A stretch of DNA of 32,255 nucleotides from Clostridia bacterium (lineage in GTDB: Bacteria; Bacillota; Clostridia; Oscillospirales; CAG-272): NCBI GenBank assembly GCA_017625065.1, contig JAGALS010000060.1, positions 1-32,255 on the forward strand, given 5' to 3'. A program made the translations under genes and the position numbers. Numbering within the stretch: the stretch's first letter is position 1; every line of letters starts with the position of its first letter. The notes under the pieces were generated by a model that was given only the letters and a program-made list of their open reading frames with translations, was not told the origin of the DNA and made no database searches. Below are positions 7,658 through 15,976 of this stretch, piece by piece.

Positions 7658-8626
7658 ATGCTGCGTAAAAATCTTGGCATTGACATCGGCACAAAGCAGA
7701 TATCGATCTATTCGATAGAAGAAGGACTCTTACTGCACGAGCCATCGGTCGCCGCGGTGGATGTTGACACGAACGATGTGGTTGAAGCGGGCAAGCCCGC
7801 ATTGCGGCTTGTTGATGCGAATCCCGATCGCTTGCGCTTGTGCTGGCCTGTATGGGACCCCATCGTCAAAAGCGCGGATATTCTGTCCTCTATGCTCCGT
7901 ATTTTGCTTCGCCGCGCGGTGGGACGTACGATGCTGCGCCCACAGATCATGGTCTCGATCCCTTGCGATCTCACCGAAGCGCAGACCAATGCCTTGGAGG
8001 ATGCCGTCCTTTCGGCAGGCGCTTCCAGAGTGCATTTGCTGGAATCGCCGCTTTGCGCCGCCTTGGGCGTGGGGCTTGACTTTTCCTCACCCGTTGGTCA
8101 GTTGATCGTACACATCGGTGCATCGCGCACTGAGGTCGCTATGATCTTCATTGGCGAAATGGTCACGCACCTGACCGTTCCCGTCGGTGGCTCTGCCTTC
8201 GACAGCGCGATCATTGAGTATATGCGTAAACGGCATAATCTCTTTATCGGAAAACGCACTGCGGAGCAGATCAAGCTTCGCATCGGTACGATCGCCAAAT
8301 CCGCCGAGGAAAAGCATTTGGATGTGAAGGGGCGCTGTATGAAGACAAAGGAGCCCCGTATCGTAACGCTATCCTCAAAGGAGATGCTGGGCGCGCTGAC
8401 CGAGCCGTTGACCTCTATTCTGGATGCGATCGTTTCGGTGATCGAGCAGACAGGAGACGATATGCGTGCCGATATTGCCAAGGGGGGCGTGGTCCTCACG
8501 GGTGGCGCCGTGCTTTCGGGTATGGATCAGTTCCTGGATGAGGTGATGGGCTTGCGGATCCGTCTTGCCGCCAATGCCGAGACCGCCGCCGTTGAGGGTG
8601 CCGCAGTGGCACTTTCCCGTTTATAA
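7658..8626 (+). CDS. Divergent MreB/Mbl-like actin homologue
   Basis: MreB-family proteins form membrane-associated filaments that guide cell-wall synthesis. The 322-residue length and domain order fit: GIDIGTKQIS (phosphate 1, residues 7-16), LRPQIMVSIPCDLTEAQ, LLESPLCAALGVGL, VGGSAFDSAIIEYM, RTAEQIKLRIGTI and a C-terminal VLTGGAVLSGMD (adenosine motif). The phosphate-2 segment is odd. Canonical MreB has an aspartate and three glycines there (VDIGGGTTE), but this protein reads VHIGASRTE with His at position 152. Nucleotide hydrolysis may thus be altered or lost. ATG 7658 follows AAAGGAGG. No mreC or mreD follows; a terminator does. It could be a paralogue with a specialised, perhaps regulatory, cytoskeletal role. 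Confidence 0.87.
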   Translation: MLRKNLGIDIGTKQISIYSIEEGLLLHEPSVAAVDVDTNDVVEAGKPALRLVDANPDRLRLCWPVWDPIVKSADILSSMLRILLRRAVGRTMLRPQIMVSIPCDLTEAQTNALEDAVLSAGASRVHLLESPLCAALGVGLDFSSPVGQLIVHIGASRTEVAMIFIGEMVTHLTVPVGGSAFDSAIIEYMRKRHNLFIGKRTAEQIKLRIGTIAKSAEEKHLDVKGRCMKTKEPRIVTLSSKEMLGALTEPLTSILDAIVSVIEQTGDDMRADIAKGGVVLTGGAVLSGMDQFLDEVMGLRIRLAANAETAAVEGAAVALSRL

Positions 8627-8629
8627 GTC

Positions 8630-8664
8630 AAAGGGTCGGCGCAAAATTGTGCCGACCCTTTTTT
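8630..8664 (+). terminator. Terminator after the MreB-like gene
   Basis: AAAGGGTCGGC (8630-8640) pairs with GCCGACCCTTT (8651-8661), extended inward by GCAA/TTGT, with a run of T to 8664. The pepD ribosome binding site begins right behind it. Confidence 0.9.
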
Positions 8665-8677
8665 AAGGAGAACGATT

Positions 8678-10105
8678 ATGCCAAATGTCATCAATGCTTA
8701 CGTGTCAGAGCTTCCCGCTCGCTTTTTTGAAGAGATATCGGCGATCCCGCGTGTTTCTTATCACGAGGAGGGAATCGCGGATTATCTTGTTGAGTTTGCT
8801 ACCGCGCGCGGTCTTGCGGTCTATCGGGACGCGTCGCACAATGTTTTGATCAAAAAACAGGGCACCGTAGGGCGCGAAAATGAACAACCGCTTCTTTTGC
8901 AAGCGCATACCGATATGGTCGCCGAGCTTGCTTTCGGTGCTATCCACAATTTTGAAACCGAGGGCTTGGAGCTGCAGCGAAAGGGAAATATTTTGTCGGC
9001 AAAGGGAACGACACTTGGTGCTGACGACGGCTTTGGCGTGGCGCTGATGCTTGCTGCTTTGGAGAGTGCGGAGTCCCATCCGCCGCTTGAATGTCTCTTT
9101 ACCGCCGCCGAGGAGGTGGGGCTTGTGGGCGCTACCGCATTTGATTATGGCAGAATTTCAGCCACACGTATGATCAATTTTGATTCCGCCGAGGAGCATT
9201 TGGTGATCACGGGCTGCTGTGGCGGTGTCCGCACCGGCATCACCGTTCCCGTTTGCTTTGAGGATATCAAGGCGCAGGGCATTGAGATCGCCCTGCACGG
9301 GCTGTGCGGCGGACATTCGGGCGAGGACATTCACAGAGGTCGCGCCAATGCGCTTTGTGTGATGGGCGCGATTTTAAAAAAACTGCGAAAACTCACCCCG
9401 TTCAGGGTCGTTTCTATGCACGGCGGCGATAAAGACAACGCCATTCCGCGTGATTGTGTCGCTGTGGTCGTGCCCGATGATATGGGCGCGGCAGTTGATT
9501 TCTTTTCAAATTCCGAAGCCTTGCTGCAAGCGCTTGTAACAAGCCCCGATGACAGCAAGCGCTCTCTTGACGTGCGCGCCATTACGGTAGAGCAAGCCTT
9601 GCCCCATACCGATACCGAATGGCTTTTGAAGGTGCTTGGAGTTCGTAACGGCGTGCTTCAAACCCGCGCGGATGGTTCGCCCCAGACCTCACGCAATCTT
9701 GCGCGTGTGCGCTTTCTTGCAGACAAGGTCGATTTTGCTTTTTCGTCCCGTTCACCCGATGAAAAGTGCCTGAACGAGTGCAAAGAGGAGCTTGAGGCCT
9801 TGGCGAGCAGCATCGGGGGCAGCGTTTCGCATCACGGGCAGTATCCCGGGTGGGAAAGCGAGGCGGACTCGCCCGTGAGTCTGCTTTGGCAAAGCTGCTA
9901 CCGTGCCGTGACGGGCCGGGAGATCTCCTCTACCGTGATCCACGCGGGGCTTGAAAGCGGTCTGATCTCCGCCAGAATTTCGGGGCTTGACGTGATCGCT
10001 GTTGGTTGTAATATTTACGATCTGCACACGCCTGCCGAGCGTATGGAGCTTGATTCCTTCGAGCGCATCTATCAGACCTTACTTGCTTTTTTGAAAAAAT
10101 GTTGA
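8678..10105 (+). CDS. pepD: Xaa-His dipeptidase (aminoacyl-histidine dipeptidase, M20 family)
   Basis: A cytoplasmic dizinc peptidase that hydrolyses dipeptides, in the PepD branch of M20. The 475-residue protein shows the metal and catalytic residues in order: QAHTDMV (H77, D79), LGADDG (D116), TAAEEVG (E145, E146), FDSAEE (D169) and HAGLESG (H422). The spacing matches the PepD pattern of an inserted lid domain between residues about 185 and 390, where the polar HGGDKDNAIPRD segment lies. ATG 8678 follows AAGGAGA. It is separated by 24 nt from the next gene, so the two are probably cotranscribed. No promoter was found directly upstream; transcription may come by read-through or from within the previous gene. 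Confidence 0.95.
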   Translation: MPNVINAYVSELPARFFEEISAIPRVSYHEEGIADYLVEFATARGLAVYRDASHNVLIKKQGTVGRENEQPLLLQAHTDMVAELAFGAIHNFETEGLELQRKGNILSAKGTTLGADDGFGVALMLAALESAESHPPLECLFTAAEEVGLVGATAFDYGRISATRMINFDSAEEHLVITGCCGGVRTGITVPVCFEDIKAQGIEIALHGLCGGHSGEDIHRGRANALCVMGAILKKLRKLTPFRVVSMHGGDKDNAIPRDCVAVVVPDDMGAAVDFFSNSEALLQALVTSPDDSKRSLDVRAITVEQALPHTDTEWLLKVLGVRNGVLQTRADGSPQTSRNLARVRFLADKVDFAFSSRSPDEKCLNECKEELEALASSIGGSVSHHGQYPGWESEADSPVSLLWQSCYRAVTGREISSTVIHAGLESGLISARISGLDVIAVGCNIYDLHTPAERMELDSFERIYQTLLAFLKKC

Positions 10106-10129
10106 AATCTATCACTAAGGGGGATTGCT

Positions 10130-12337
10130 ATGAAAATCAAGGAAAATTACGTTGCCATTAAACAAAAAAGTCTGCCGAGCGACACCGATCTGCACGAGGT
10201 CTATGCCCTGATCGGGCGTGTAAGCAGCAAGGCATACGCGGACGCTGTTTTGCTGGAGCTGTACGAGGGCGACGGCTTTGACGCTTATGAGGTGAGCGAT
10301 GCGGACGGCAAGATCCTGATCCGCGGCACGTCGGGGGTTGCGCTTGCTTCCGGCTTTAACGCCTACCTCAAGGAGCGCTGCGGATACAGCATCGGCATCC
10401 TTTCCACAAGCGGCACGTTGCCCTTGGTACCGCCTGCCGTTGGTGAGCCGATCAAGCGCAAGAGCAAGTTTTTGTACCGCTATTTCTTCAATTATTGCAC
10501 GTTTTCTTATACGTATGCCTTTGATAATTGGGAGGAATGGGAAAAAACACTTGACTATCTCTTGCTATCGGGCTACAATTTGATCCTCAATCCCATCGGG
10601 CTTGAAACCGTTTGGCGCAACACGCTGCTTTCGATCGGTTACACCGAAAAGCAAGCAGACGAATTTTTGTGCGGACCTGCCTTTTATGCTTGGCAATGGA
10701 TGATGAATATGACGGGTTGGGCAGGCGGTGTACCAAAGTGGTGGTACGAGGACCGTAAGGCGCTTGCAGGCAAGATCAACCTGCGCTTGCATGCCCTTGG
10801 GGCATCTGCGCTTCTTCCCGGATACGTCGGTATGGTTCCGCGCGATTTTAAGGAGCATTTCCCAAATGCCAAGCTCATCGATCAGGGCAGATGGATCGGT
10901 CTTATGGACCGTCCTGCGCTTTTGATGCCTGAGGATCCGCTTTTTGACCGTATTGCCGATGCCTTTTATGCAGAGTTAAAAAGCATCGACGGTGCCGAGT
11001 ATATGCACTATTATTCCGTGGATCCCTTCCACGAGGGCGGTATTACCAACGGCATTGATCTGTTTGATTATGCGCAGCGAACCTTTGCAAAGATGCGTGA
11101 AATAGATCAGGACGCGGTTTGGACCTTCCAGGGCTGGGGACATTCGCCCAAGGCGGATATGATCCGTGCGATACCCGACGGCCGTGTCTTGATCACCAAT
11201 CTTATGGCAAGGGCAAATTGCGAAAAGGAAGATCTGTATGCCGGTGCGCCTTGGTGCTACTGCGCAGTCTATTGCTTTGGGGCACAATATTATTTACCGG
11301 GTGATGCCGAAAATATTTTGGTCAAGCCCCATAAGTGTCTTGAGGACGAAAATATCAATATGATCGGCATCGGTTATATGCCCGAAGGTGTGAATGGTAG
11401 CGAGATCATTTTTGAGATCCTTGCATACAATGCGTTTGCCAAGGATGGCGATCTTGAAGCGTTCATTTCGTATTATCTGAAGACCAGATACGGCCTTTGC
11501 AACGAAAACCTGGTCCGTGCTTGGACCTTGCTTTGTACAGAGGTATTGAGCGGCAAGCAGCACATGAACGGCGAGTCGGCGCTTTGTGCGCGTCCGAATT
11601 TGGCGGTCTCCCGTACCTCTGCGTGGGCGGGTCGCCCCAACCCCTTTGTGGATCAAACCTTGCTTTTGGAATACGTTTCAGCGCTTTTGGACGAATATGA
11701 TGCTCTAAAGGATAACAACGCCTATCGCAAGGATCTGGTGCTGGCGGCACGCCAGACGATCAGTAACCTTTCGTGGTATTTTGCCAAAAAGATCTGCCTG
11801 TCCTATACCGAAAAGGACGTGGAAGCGGTTTCTTACTATGGCAAGGAGCTTTTGTCTTTGTTTGATTTGCAGACAGCCATTGTTGCAACGGACGATGATA
11901 TGCTGCTTGGCAAATGGCTGGAAAAGGCAAAGCGGCACGGCAAGACCGATGCCGAGCGTGCGTATTTTGAATGGAACGCGCGGGTGCAGATCACACTTTG
12001 GGCAGACCGAGAGGGAGCTATCAAGCTGCGCGATTACGCGGCAAAGGAATGGCAAGGGCTTTTGGAGGACTTTTACCGTCCCCGTTGGGAAAGCTTTATT
12101 TCCCGTCTTGAGATCTCGCTGCTCACCGATCGCCCCTTGGAGGAGATCCACCATTATGACGAGGAGCTGCCCTTTGTTTACCGCAAGAACGTATACACCA
12201 CGACCCCCTTTGGCGATCTGAGGGATGCGGTGTGCGCGGCGCTTGATAAGATCCGCTCGACCAAGATCGTGCATGAGGTCGAAAAGGAAAAGCAAGCAAG
12301 CTTTGAAGAAAATGTTATGCAGGATATTGGTCAATGA
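10130..12337 (+). CDS. GH89 family alpha-N-acetylglucosaminidase, apparently cytoplasmic
   Basis: GH89 enzymes remove terminal alpha-linked N-acetylglucosamine from glycans such as mucin O-glycans and heparan sulfate. The 735-residue protein contains the family's YRYFFNYCTFSYTYAFDNW signature (about 123-141), GYVGMVP near 225, DPFHE (E302, candidate acid/base) and MPEG (E419, candidate nucleophile). The 117-residue gap between these glutamates is close to that recalled for characterised GH89 enzymes (about 118-130). There is no signal peptide and none of the carbohydrate-binding or cell-wall modules often found on secreted gut GH89 enzymes, so it probably acts on imported oligosaccharides. 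ATG 10130 follows AAGGGGGA. It lies after pepD and faces a carbohydrate-related operon across a shared terminator. Confidence 0.92.
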   Translation: MKIKENYVAIKQKSLPSDTDLHEVYALIGRVSSKAYADAVLLELYEGDGFDAYEVSDADGKILIRGTSGVALASGFNAYLKERCGYSIGILSTSGTLPLVPPAVGEPIKRKSKFLYRYFFNYCTFSYTYAFDNWEEWEKTLDYLLLSGYNLILNPIGLETVWRNTLLSIGYTEKQADEFLCGPAFYAWQWMMNMTGWAGGVPKWWYEDRKALAGKINLRLHALGASALLPGYVGMVPRDFKEHFPNAKLIDQGRWIGLMDRPALLMPEDPLFDRIADAFYAELKSIDGAEYMHYYSVDPFHEGGITNGIDLFDYAQRTFAKMREIDQDAVWTFQGWGHSPKADMIRAIPDGRVLITNLMARANCEKEDLYAGAPWCYCAVYCFGAQYYLPGDAENILVKPHKCLEDENINMIGIGYMPEGVNGSEIIFEILAYNAFAKDGDLEAFISYYLKTRYGLCNENLVRAWTLLCTEVLSGKQHMNGESALCARPNLAVSRTSAWAGRPNPFVDQTLLLEYVSALLDEYDALKDNNAYRKDLVLAARQTISNLSWYFAKKICLSYTEKDVEAVSYYGKELLSLFDLQTAIVATDDDMLLGKWLEKAKRHGKTDAERAYFEWNARVQITLWADREGAIKLRDYAAKEWQGLLEDFYRPRWESFISRLEISLLTDRPLEEIHHYDEELPFVYRKNVYTTTPFGDLRDAVCAALDKIRSTKIVHEVEKEKQASFEENVMQDIGQ

Positions 12338-12340
12338 TCA

Positions 12341-12376
12341 AAAAAGTGCCGAGGAAATGCTTCCTCGGCGCTTTTT
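12341..12376. terminator. Bidirectional intrinsic terminator between convergent operons
   Basis: A 16-bp stem (12341-12356 with 12361-12376, loop ATGC) has five A on the left and five T on the right, so it gives a U-tailed hairpin in both directions. It lies between the GH89 stop (12337) and the stop of the last minus-strand MBL gene (12380). Confidence 0.93.
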
Positions 12377-12379
12377 GCT

Positions 12380-13561
12380 TTATTTGTTTTCAAAAACGAA
12401 GGTGTGATTTCCGTCGGGCTGATAGATCATCTGCTCGGTGGTATCGACAAGATATTTGATGTGCGGGCGCTGGAAGCGAGAGCCGTTCTTGTATTCCAAG
12501 ACCTCCTTGCCGCAGGGCCAGTAGGCAATTTTGGGGTTGCATAGCATATACAGATCGGTGTGGTAGCAGCCGATGCCGTGGTGGGCGATCTGCATCACGT
12601 CGCACTTCATATGCTTGCCGTACATATCGATCAGGCACTGCGCGCCGTCGGGATGCAGGTCCGCAAGAAAGACAAAGCGCGTTACGCCCTTTCTCACGGC
12701 CTTTTTTGTGACCTTGCCTTTGACGACGGCATCAACGACCAGGCTGGTATCGTTATAGTTGTGCATCATATCGGGGAAGATATCCTCATGGGTGTAAAGC
12801 ACCGTCAGCGTGATACCGGGCAGGTGGAATTGCTGACCCGTGTGTGCCTTCATATAGACACAGCCCTCAAAGCGCTCGCTTGTGGCGGCGAAGTTAAAGT
12901 GGCGCACAAAGCCGTCAAGACAGCTTTGATAAACAAGATCGGGGGCATCGTTGCCGACCAGCATCTTCACGGTGACCTTGTCGGCGTAATTGGTTGCAAA
13001 TTTGCAGAACACGCCGCAGTGGTCGCCGTGGCCGTGCGTCACGATCCACGCCGAAATGACGATGTCGTCGATGCCGTCGGGCTTTTGCTCAAGCATCGTG
13101 TTATAAAGCAGCTCCGCGTTGTAATCAAAGCCCTTGCCGCCGTCGATCACGACGAAGGTGCCGTCCTCAAGGCGGATGAGGTATCCCATGCTTGTATAGA
13201 CCTTGGGATCAAAATAGAGCCCCAGCTGCGTGACGGCAATGTCGCAAAGCTTCTTGTATTCGGCCGGGTTGGTCGGTAGGATCGCGTTGTTTTGCGCGAT
13301 CGCGCGCAGCTCCGCCGTTTTCTTGAGGTAGTAAACGTGGATAGAGAATTGCTCTTTGCAGTAACTAGCGCTGCAAATACAAGGATTTTCAAGCTCCTGA
13401 TGCTTGGTAAAGCCAAGCTCTTCCAGCTGCGCGGTGTAGGCAAGCATCATGTTTTTGCTTGCGTTTTTCCAAAAAAACATCGTGGCTCCGTCGGAGCAAT
13501 CGTAAAGCGCGTCATAATGCTTTTCGTTTATATAGCGGGGAAGTCCGGGATAAATACTCAT
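12380..13561 (-). CDS. MBL-fold metallohydrolase, ComEC-like type, tandem paralogue 1
   Basis: The last of three adjacent paralogues. The 393-residue protein has an N-terminal domain of about 120 residues that I do not recognise, rich in Cys and His (C61, C63, C68, H75), then a metallo-beta-lactamase fold. Visible fold motifs are MGYLIRLEDGTFVVIDGG (125-142), the metal site THGHGDHCG (H176, H178, D180, H181), FLADLHPDGA (D301) and QIAHHGIG (H327, H328). This order resembles the metallohydrolase domain of ComEC/Rec2, but no membrane segments are present. ATG 13561 (MSIY start shared by the three) is preferred over the in-frame TTG at 13567; GAAAGGA lies 9 nt upstream. Substrate unknown. Confidence 0.85.
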   Translation of the reverse strand: MSIYPGLPRYINEKHYDALYDCSDGATMFFWKNASKNMMLAYTAQLEELGFTKHQELENPCICSASYCKEQFSIHVYYLKKTAELRAIAQNNAILPTNPAEYKKLCDIAVTQLGLYFDPKVYTSMGYLIRLEDGTFVVIDGGKGFDYNAELLYNTMLEQKPDGIDDIVISAWIVTHGHGDHCGVFCKFATNYADKVTVKMLVGNDAPDLVYQSCLDGFVRHFNFAATSERFEGCVYMKAHTGQQFHLPGITLTVLYTHEDIFPDMMHNYNDTSLVVDAVVKGKVTKKAVRKGVTRFVFLADLHPDGAQCLIDMYGKHMKCDVMQIAHHGIGCYHTDLYMLCNPKIAYWPCGKEVLEYKNGSRFQRPHIKYLVDTTEQMIYQPDGNHTFVFENK

Positions 13562-13584
13562 AATCAAAATTCCTTTCGGGCGCT

Positions 13585-14760
13585 TTATTGTTTGTCAAAA
13601 AAGAAGGTGTGATTTTCGTCCGTGCGGTAAATGATCTGATCTGTGGTCTCAAGCAGATATTTGAGATGCGGGCGTTGCAATCGCGCGCCGTCCTTGTACG
13701 TTAAAACGGCTCTTCCGCAGGGCCAATAGGCGATACGGGGGTTGCACATGGCATACAGATCGTAAAGAGAGGGACCGATGCCGTGATGGGAGATCTGCAT
13801 GATGTCGCATCTCATATAAGCGCCATACGCGTTGATCAGGCGTTGCGCTCCGTCGGGGTGAATGTCCGCAAGAAAGACAAAGCGCGTCTCTCCTTTTTTT
13901 ATAGGCTTTTCCGTGATCTCTCCCTGAATGCCGGCATCCACCACGATGCTGGTATCATTATAGTTACGCATCATATCGGGGAAGTAATCCTCGTGGGTAT
14001 ACAGCACGGTCATCGTCACGCCCGGAAAACGGAATTGCTGTCCCGTGTGCGCTTTCATGTAGCAACAGCCCTCAAACCGCTCGCTTACAATGTTGTAATT
14101 AAAGTTGCGTCCCCAAGCACAGCCCTGATACGTAACATCGGAAATGTCATTTCCGATCAGCATTTTCACGGTGACCTTATCGTTGTAATTTCTCAAAAAA
14201 TTTCTAAGGACTCCGTAATGATCACTGTGTCCGTGTGTCAGGATCCACGCCGAAATAACGATGCCGTCAACGCCGTCAGGCTTTTGCTCCAGCATCGTGT
14301 TATAAAGCAGCTCGGCGTGGCTGTCAACGTCCTTTCCGCCGTCGATCACAACGAAGGTGCCGTCCTCAAGGCGGATCAGATACCCCATGCTCGTATAGAT
14401 GTTTGGGTCGTTGTAAAGTCCCGTCTGTGTGACGGCAACGTCGCACACCTTTTTGTAGTCATAATCGTTGATCGGCAGAACCGCATCCTTTTGTACGATC
14501 ACACGGAGCTGAGCTCTTTTTTTGAGATAGTACGTGTGAATCGATAGCTGCTCCTTGTAATAGGTCGCGCTGTGCACGCAGGGGTCATCAAGCTCCTGAT
14601 GCTTTGTGAAGGAAAGCTCTTCTAGCTGTGATACATAGGAGAGCATCATTTCCTCGGTCGCTTTCTCCCAAAGAAGCATTGTCGCGTTATCCGAGCAATC
14701 GTAAATGGCATCAAAGTATTTTTCGTTTGCGTAGTGGGGAATTCCTCCGTAAATGCTCAT
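13585..14760 (-). CDS. MBL-fold metallohydrolase, ComEC-like type, tandem paralogue 2
   Basis: The middle paralogue, 391 residues and colinear with its neighbours from MSIY to the C-terminal HTFFFDKQ. The metal site reads THGHSDHYG, so the ligands His-His-Asp-His are kept while the neighbouring Gly and Cys found in the other two are replaced by Ser and Tyr. FLADIHPDGA and QISHHGIG are also kept, so the protein is probably active but may differ in substrate. The region between them shows several changes, for example GRNFNYN in place of the longer VRHFNF stretch. ATG 14760 follows GAAAGGA, 2 nt after the stop of paralogue 3; the in-frame TTG 14766 would give an N-terminal MIM not shared by paralogue 3. 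Function unknown. Confidence 0.85.
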   Translation of the reverse strand: MSIYGGIPHYANEKYFDAIYDCSDNATMLLWEKATEEMMLSYVSQLEELSFTKHQELDDPCVHSATYYKEQLSIHTYYLKKRAQLRVIVQKDAVLPINDYDYKKVCDVAVTQTGLYNDPNIYTSMGYLIRLEDGTFVVIDGGKDVDSHAELLYNTMLEQKPDGVDGIVISAWILTHGHSDHYGVLRNFLRNYNDKVTVKMLIGNDISDVTYQGCAWGRNFNYNIVSERFEGCCYMKAHTGQQFRFPGVTMTVLYTHEDYFPDMMRNYNDTSIVVDAGIQGEITEKPIKKGETRFVFLADIHPDGAQRLINAYGAYMRCDIMQISHHGIGPSLYDLYAMCNPRIAYWPCGRAVLTYKDGARLQRPHLKYLLETTDQIIYRTDENHTFFFDKQ

Positions 14761-14762
14761 GA

Positions 14763-15950
14763 TCAATAATCCTTTCTTTCAAATACAAAAGTGTGGCTGC
14801 CGTTTGCCTGATGGATGATCTCTTCTGTGGTCTGGACAAGATATTTGATGTGCGGCCGCTGGAAGCGGATGCCGTCCTTGTATTCCAGAACGGTCGTGCC
14901 GCAGGGCCAATACGCAAAGCTCGGATGGCAAAGGGTGTAAAGCTCGTAATGGGGGCATCCGATGCCGTGGTGGGCGATCTGCATGACGTCGCACCGCATG
15001 TGCTCGCCGTACATACGGATCAAATTCTGATTACCCTCGGTGATATCCGCAAGAAAGACAAAGCGTGTTTCCCCCGCGGTCACAGGAGCCTTTGCCACCT
15101 CACCCTTGACGACGGCATCCACGACGATATTAACGTCGTTGCAGGCGCGCATGATAGCGGGGAAGAAATCCTCATGCGTGTACAGAACCGTCAGCGTGAC
15201 ACCCGGCAAGCGGAATTGCTGTCCCGTGTGCGCCTTCATATGCACGCAGCCGCCGAATTTACCGTTTGCGCTGTTGAAGTCGAACCACCGTCCGTGACCG
15301 TCAACAAAGCTTTGGTAAACAAGATCGGAGGCATCGTTTCCGATCATCATTTTGACAGTGACCTTATCCTCGTATGCGTCCATGAATTTGATGAAAACGC
15401 CGCAGTGATCGCCGTGTCCGTGTGTCACGATCCACGCCGTGATCACGATGTCGTCAATGCCATCGGGCTTTTGCTGAAGCATCGTGTCATAAAGCAGCTT
15501 TGCATCGTATTCGGGCGTTTGACCGCCGTCGATCACAACAAAGGTGCCGTCCTCAAGGCGGATCAGATACCCCATGCCCACATAAACGGCGGGGGCATTG
15601 TACGTGCCAAGCTGCGTGACGGCAACGTCGCAGACCTTTTTGTAGTCATAATCGTTGATCGGCAGCACCGCGTCACTCTGCACGATCACGCGCAGCTCAG
15701 CCGTTCTTTTGAGATAGTAAACGTGCATCACAAGCTGATCCTTGCAGTAGGTCGCGCTGTGGATACAGGCGTTGTCAAGCTCCTGATGCTTTGTGTATTC
15801 CAGCTCTTCAAGCTGCGCTACGTAGGAGCGCATCGTCTCCTCGGTGGCGTTCTTCCAATAGAACATCGTCGCGTTATCGCGGCAATCGTAAATGGCGTCG
15901 TAATCTCTGTTCTCGGCGCGGCGAGGAACGTTTGTTCTGTAAATACTCAT
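14763..15950 (-). CDS. MBL-fold metallohydrolase, ComEC-like type, tandem paralogue 3
   Basis: The first transcribed of the three paralogues (395 residues). It has the same N-terminal domain with AIYDCRDNATMFYW and KHQELDNACIHSATYCK, then MGYLIRLEDGTFVVIDGG, THGHGDHCG, FLADITEG and QIAHHGIG. The FLAD segment differs from HPDGAQ of the others, being followed by EGNQNL, though the Asp is kept. ATG 15950 follows GAAAGG. It lies 26 nt downstream of the esterase-like gene, so the three paralogues belong to the same minus-strand operon as the esterase and the epimerase. No signal peptide or membrane segment is seen. Whether they act on a nucleotide, a phosphodiester or another ester is not readable from the sequence. 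Confidence 0.85.
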   Translation of the reverse strand: MSIYRTNVPRRAENRDYDAIYDCRDNATMFYWKNATEETMRSYVAQLEELEYTKHQELDNACIHSATYCKDQLVMHVYYLKRTAELRVIVQSDAVLPINDYDYKKVCDVAVTQLGTYNAPAVYVGMGYLIRLEDGTFVVIDGGQTPEYDAKLLYDTMLQQKPDGIDDIVITAWIVTHGHGDHCGVFIKFMDAYEDKVTVKMMIGNDASDLVYQSFVDGHGRWFDFNSANGKFGGCVHMKAHTGQQFRLPGVTLTVLYTHEDFFPAIMRACNDVNIVVDAVVKGEVAKAPVTAGETRFVFLADITEGNQNLIRMYGEHMRCDVMQIAHHGIGCPHYELYTLCHPSFAYWPCGTTVLEYKDGIRFQRPHIKYLVQTTEEIIHQANGSHTFVFERKDY

Positions 15951-15976
15951 AAAAAACCTTTCAAGCAGTCAAACGT

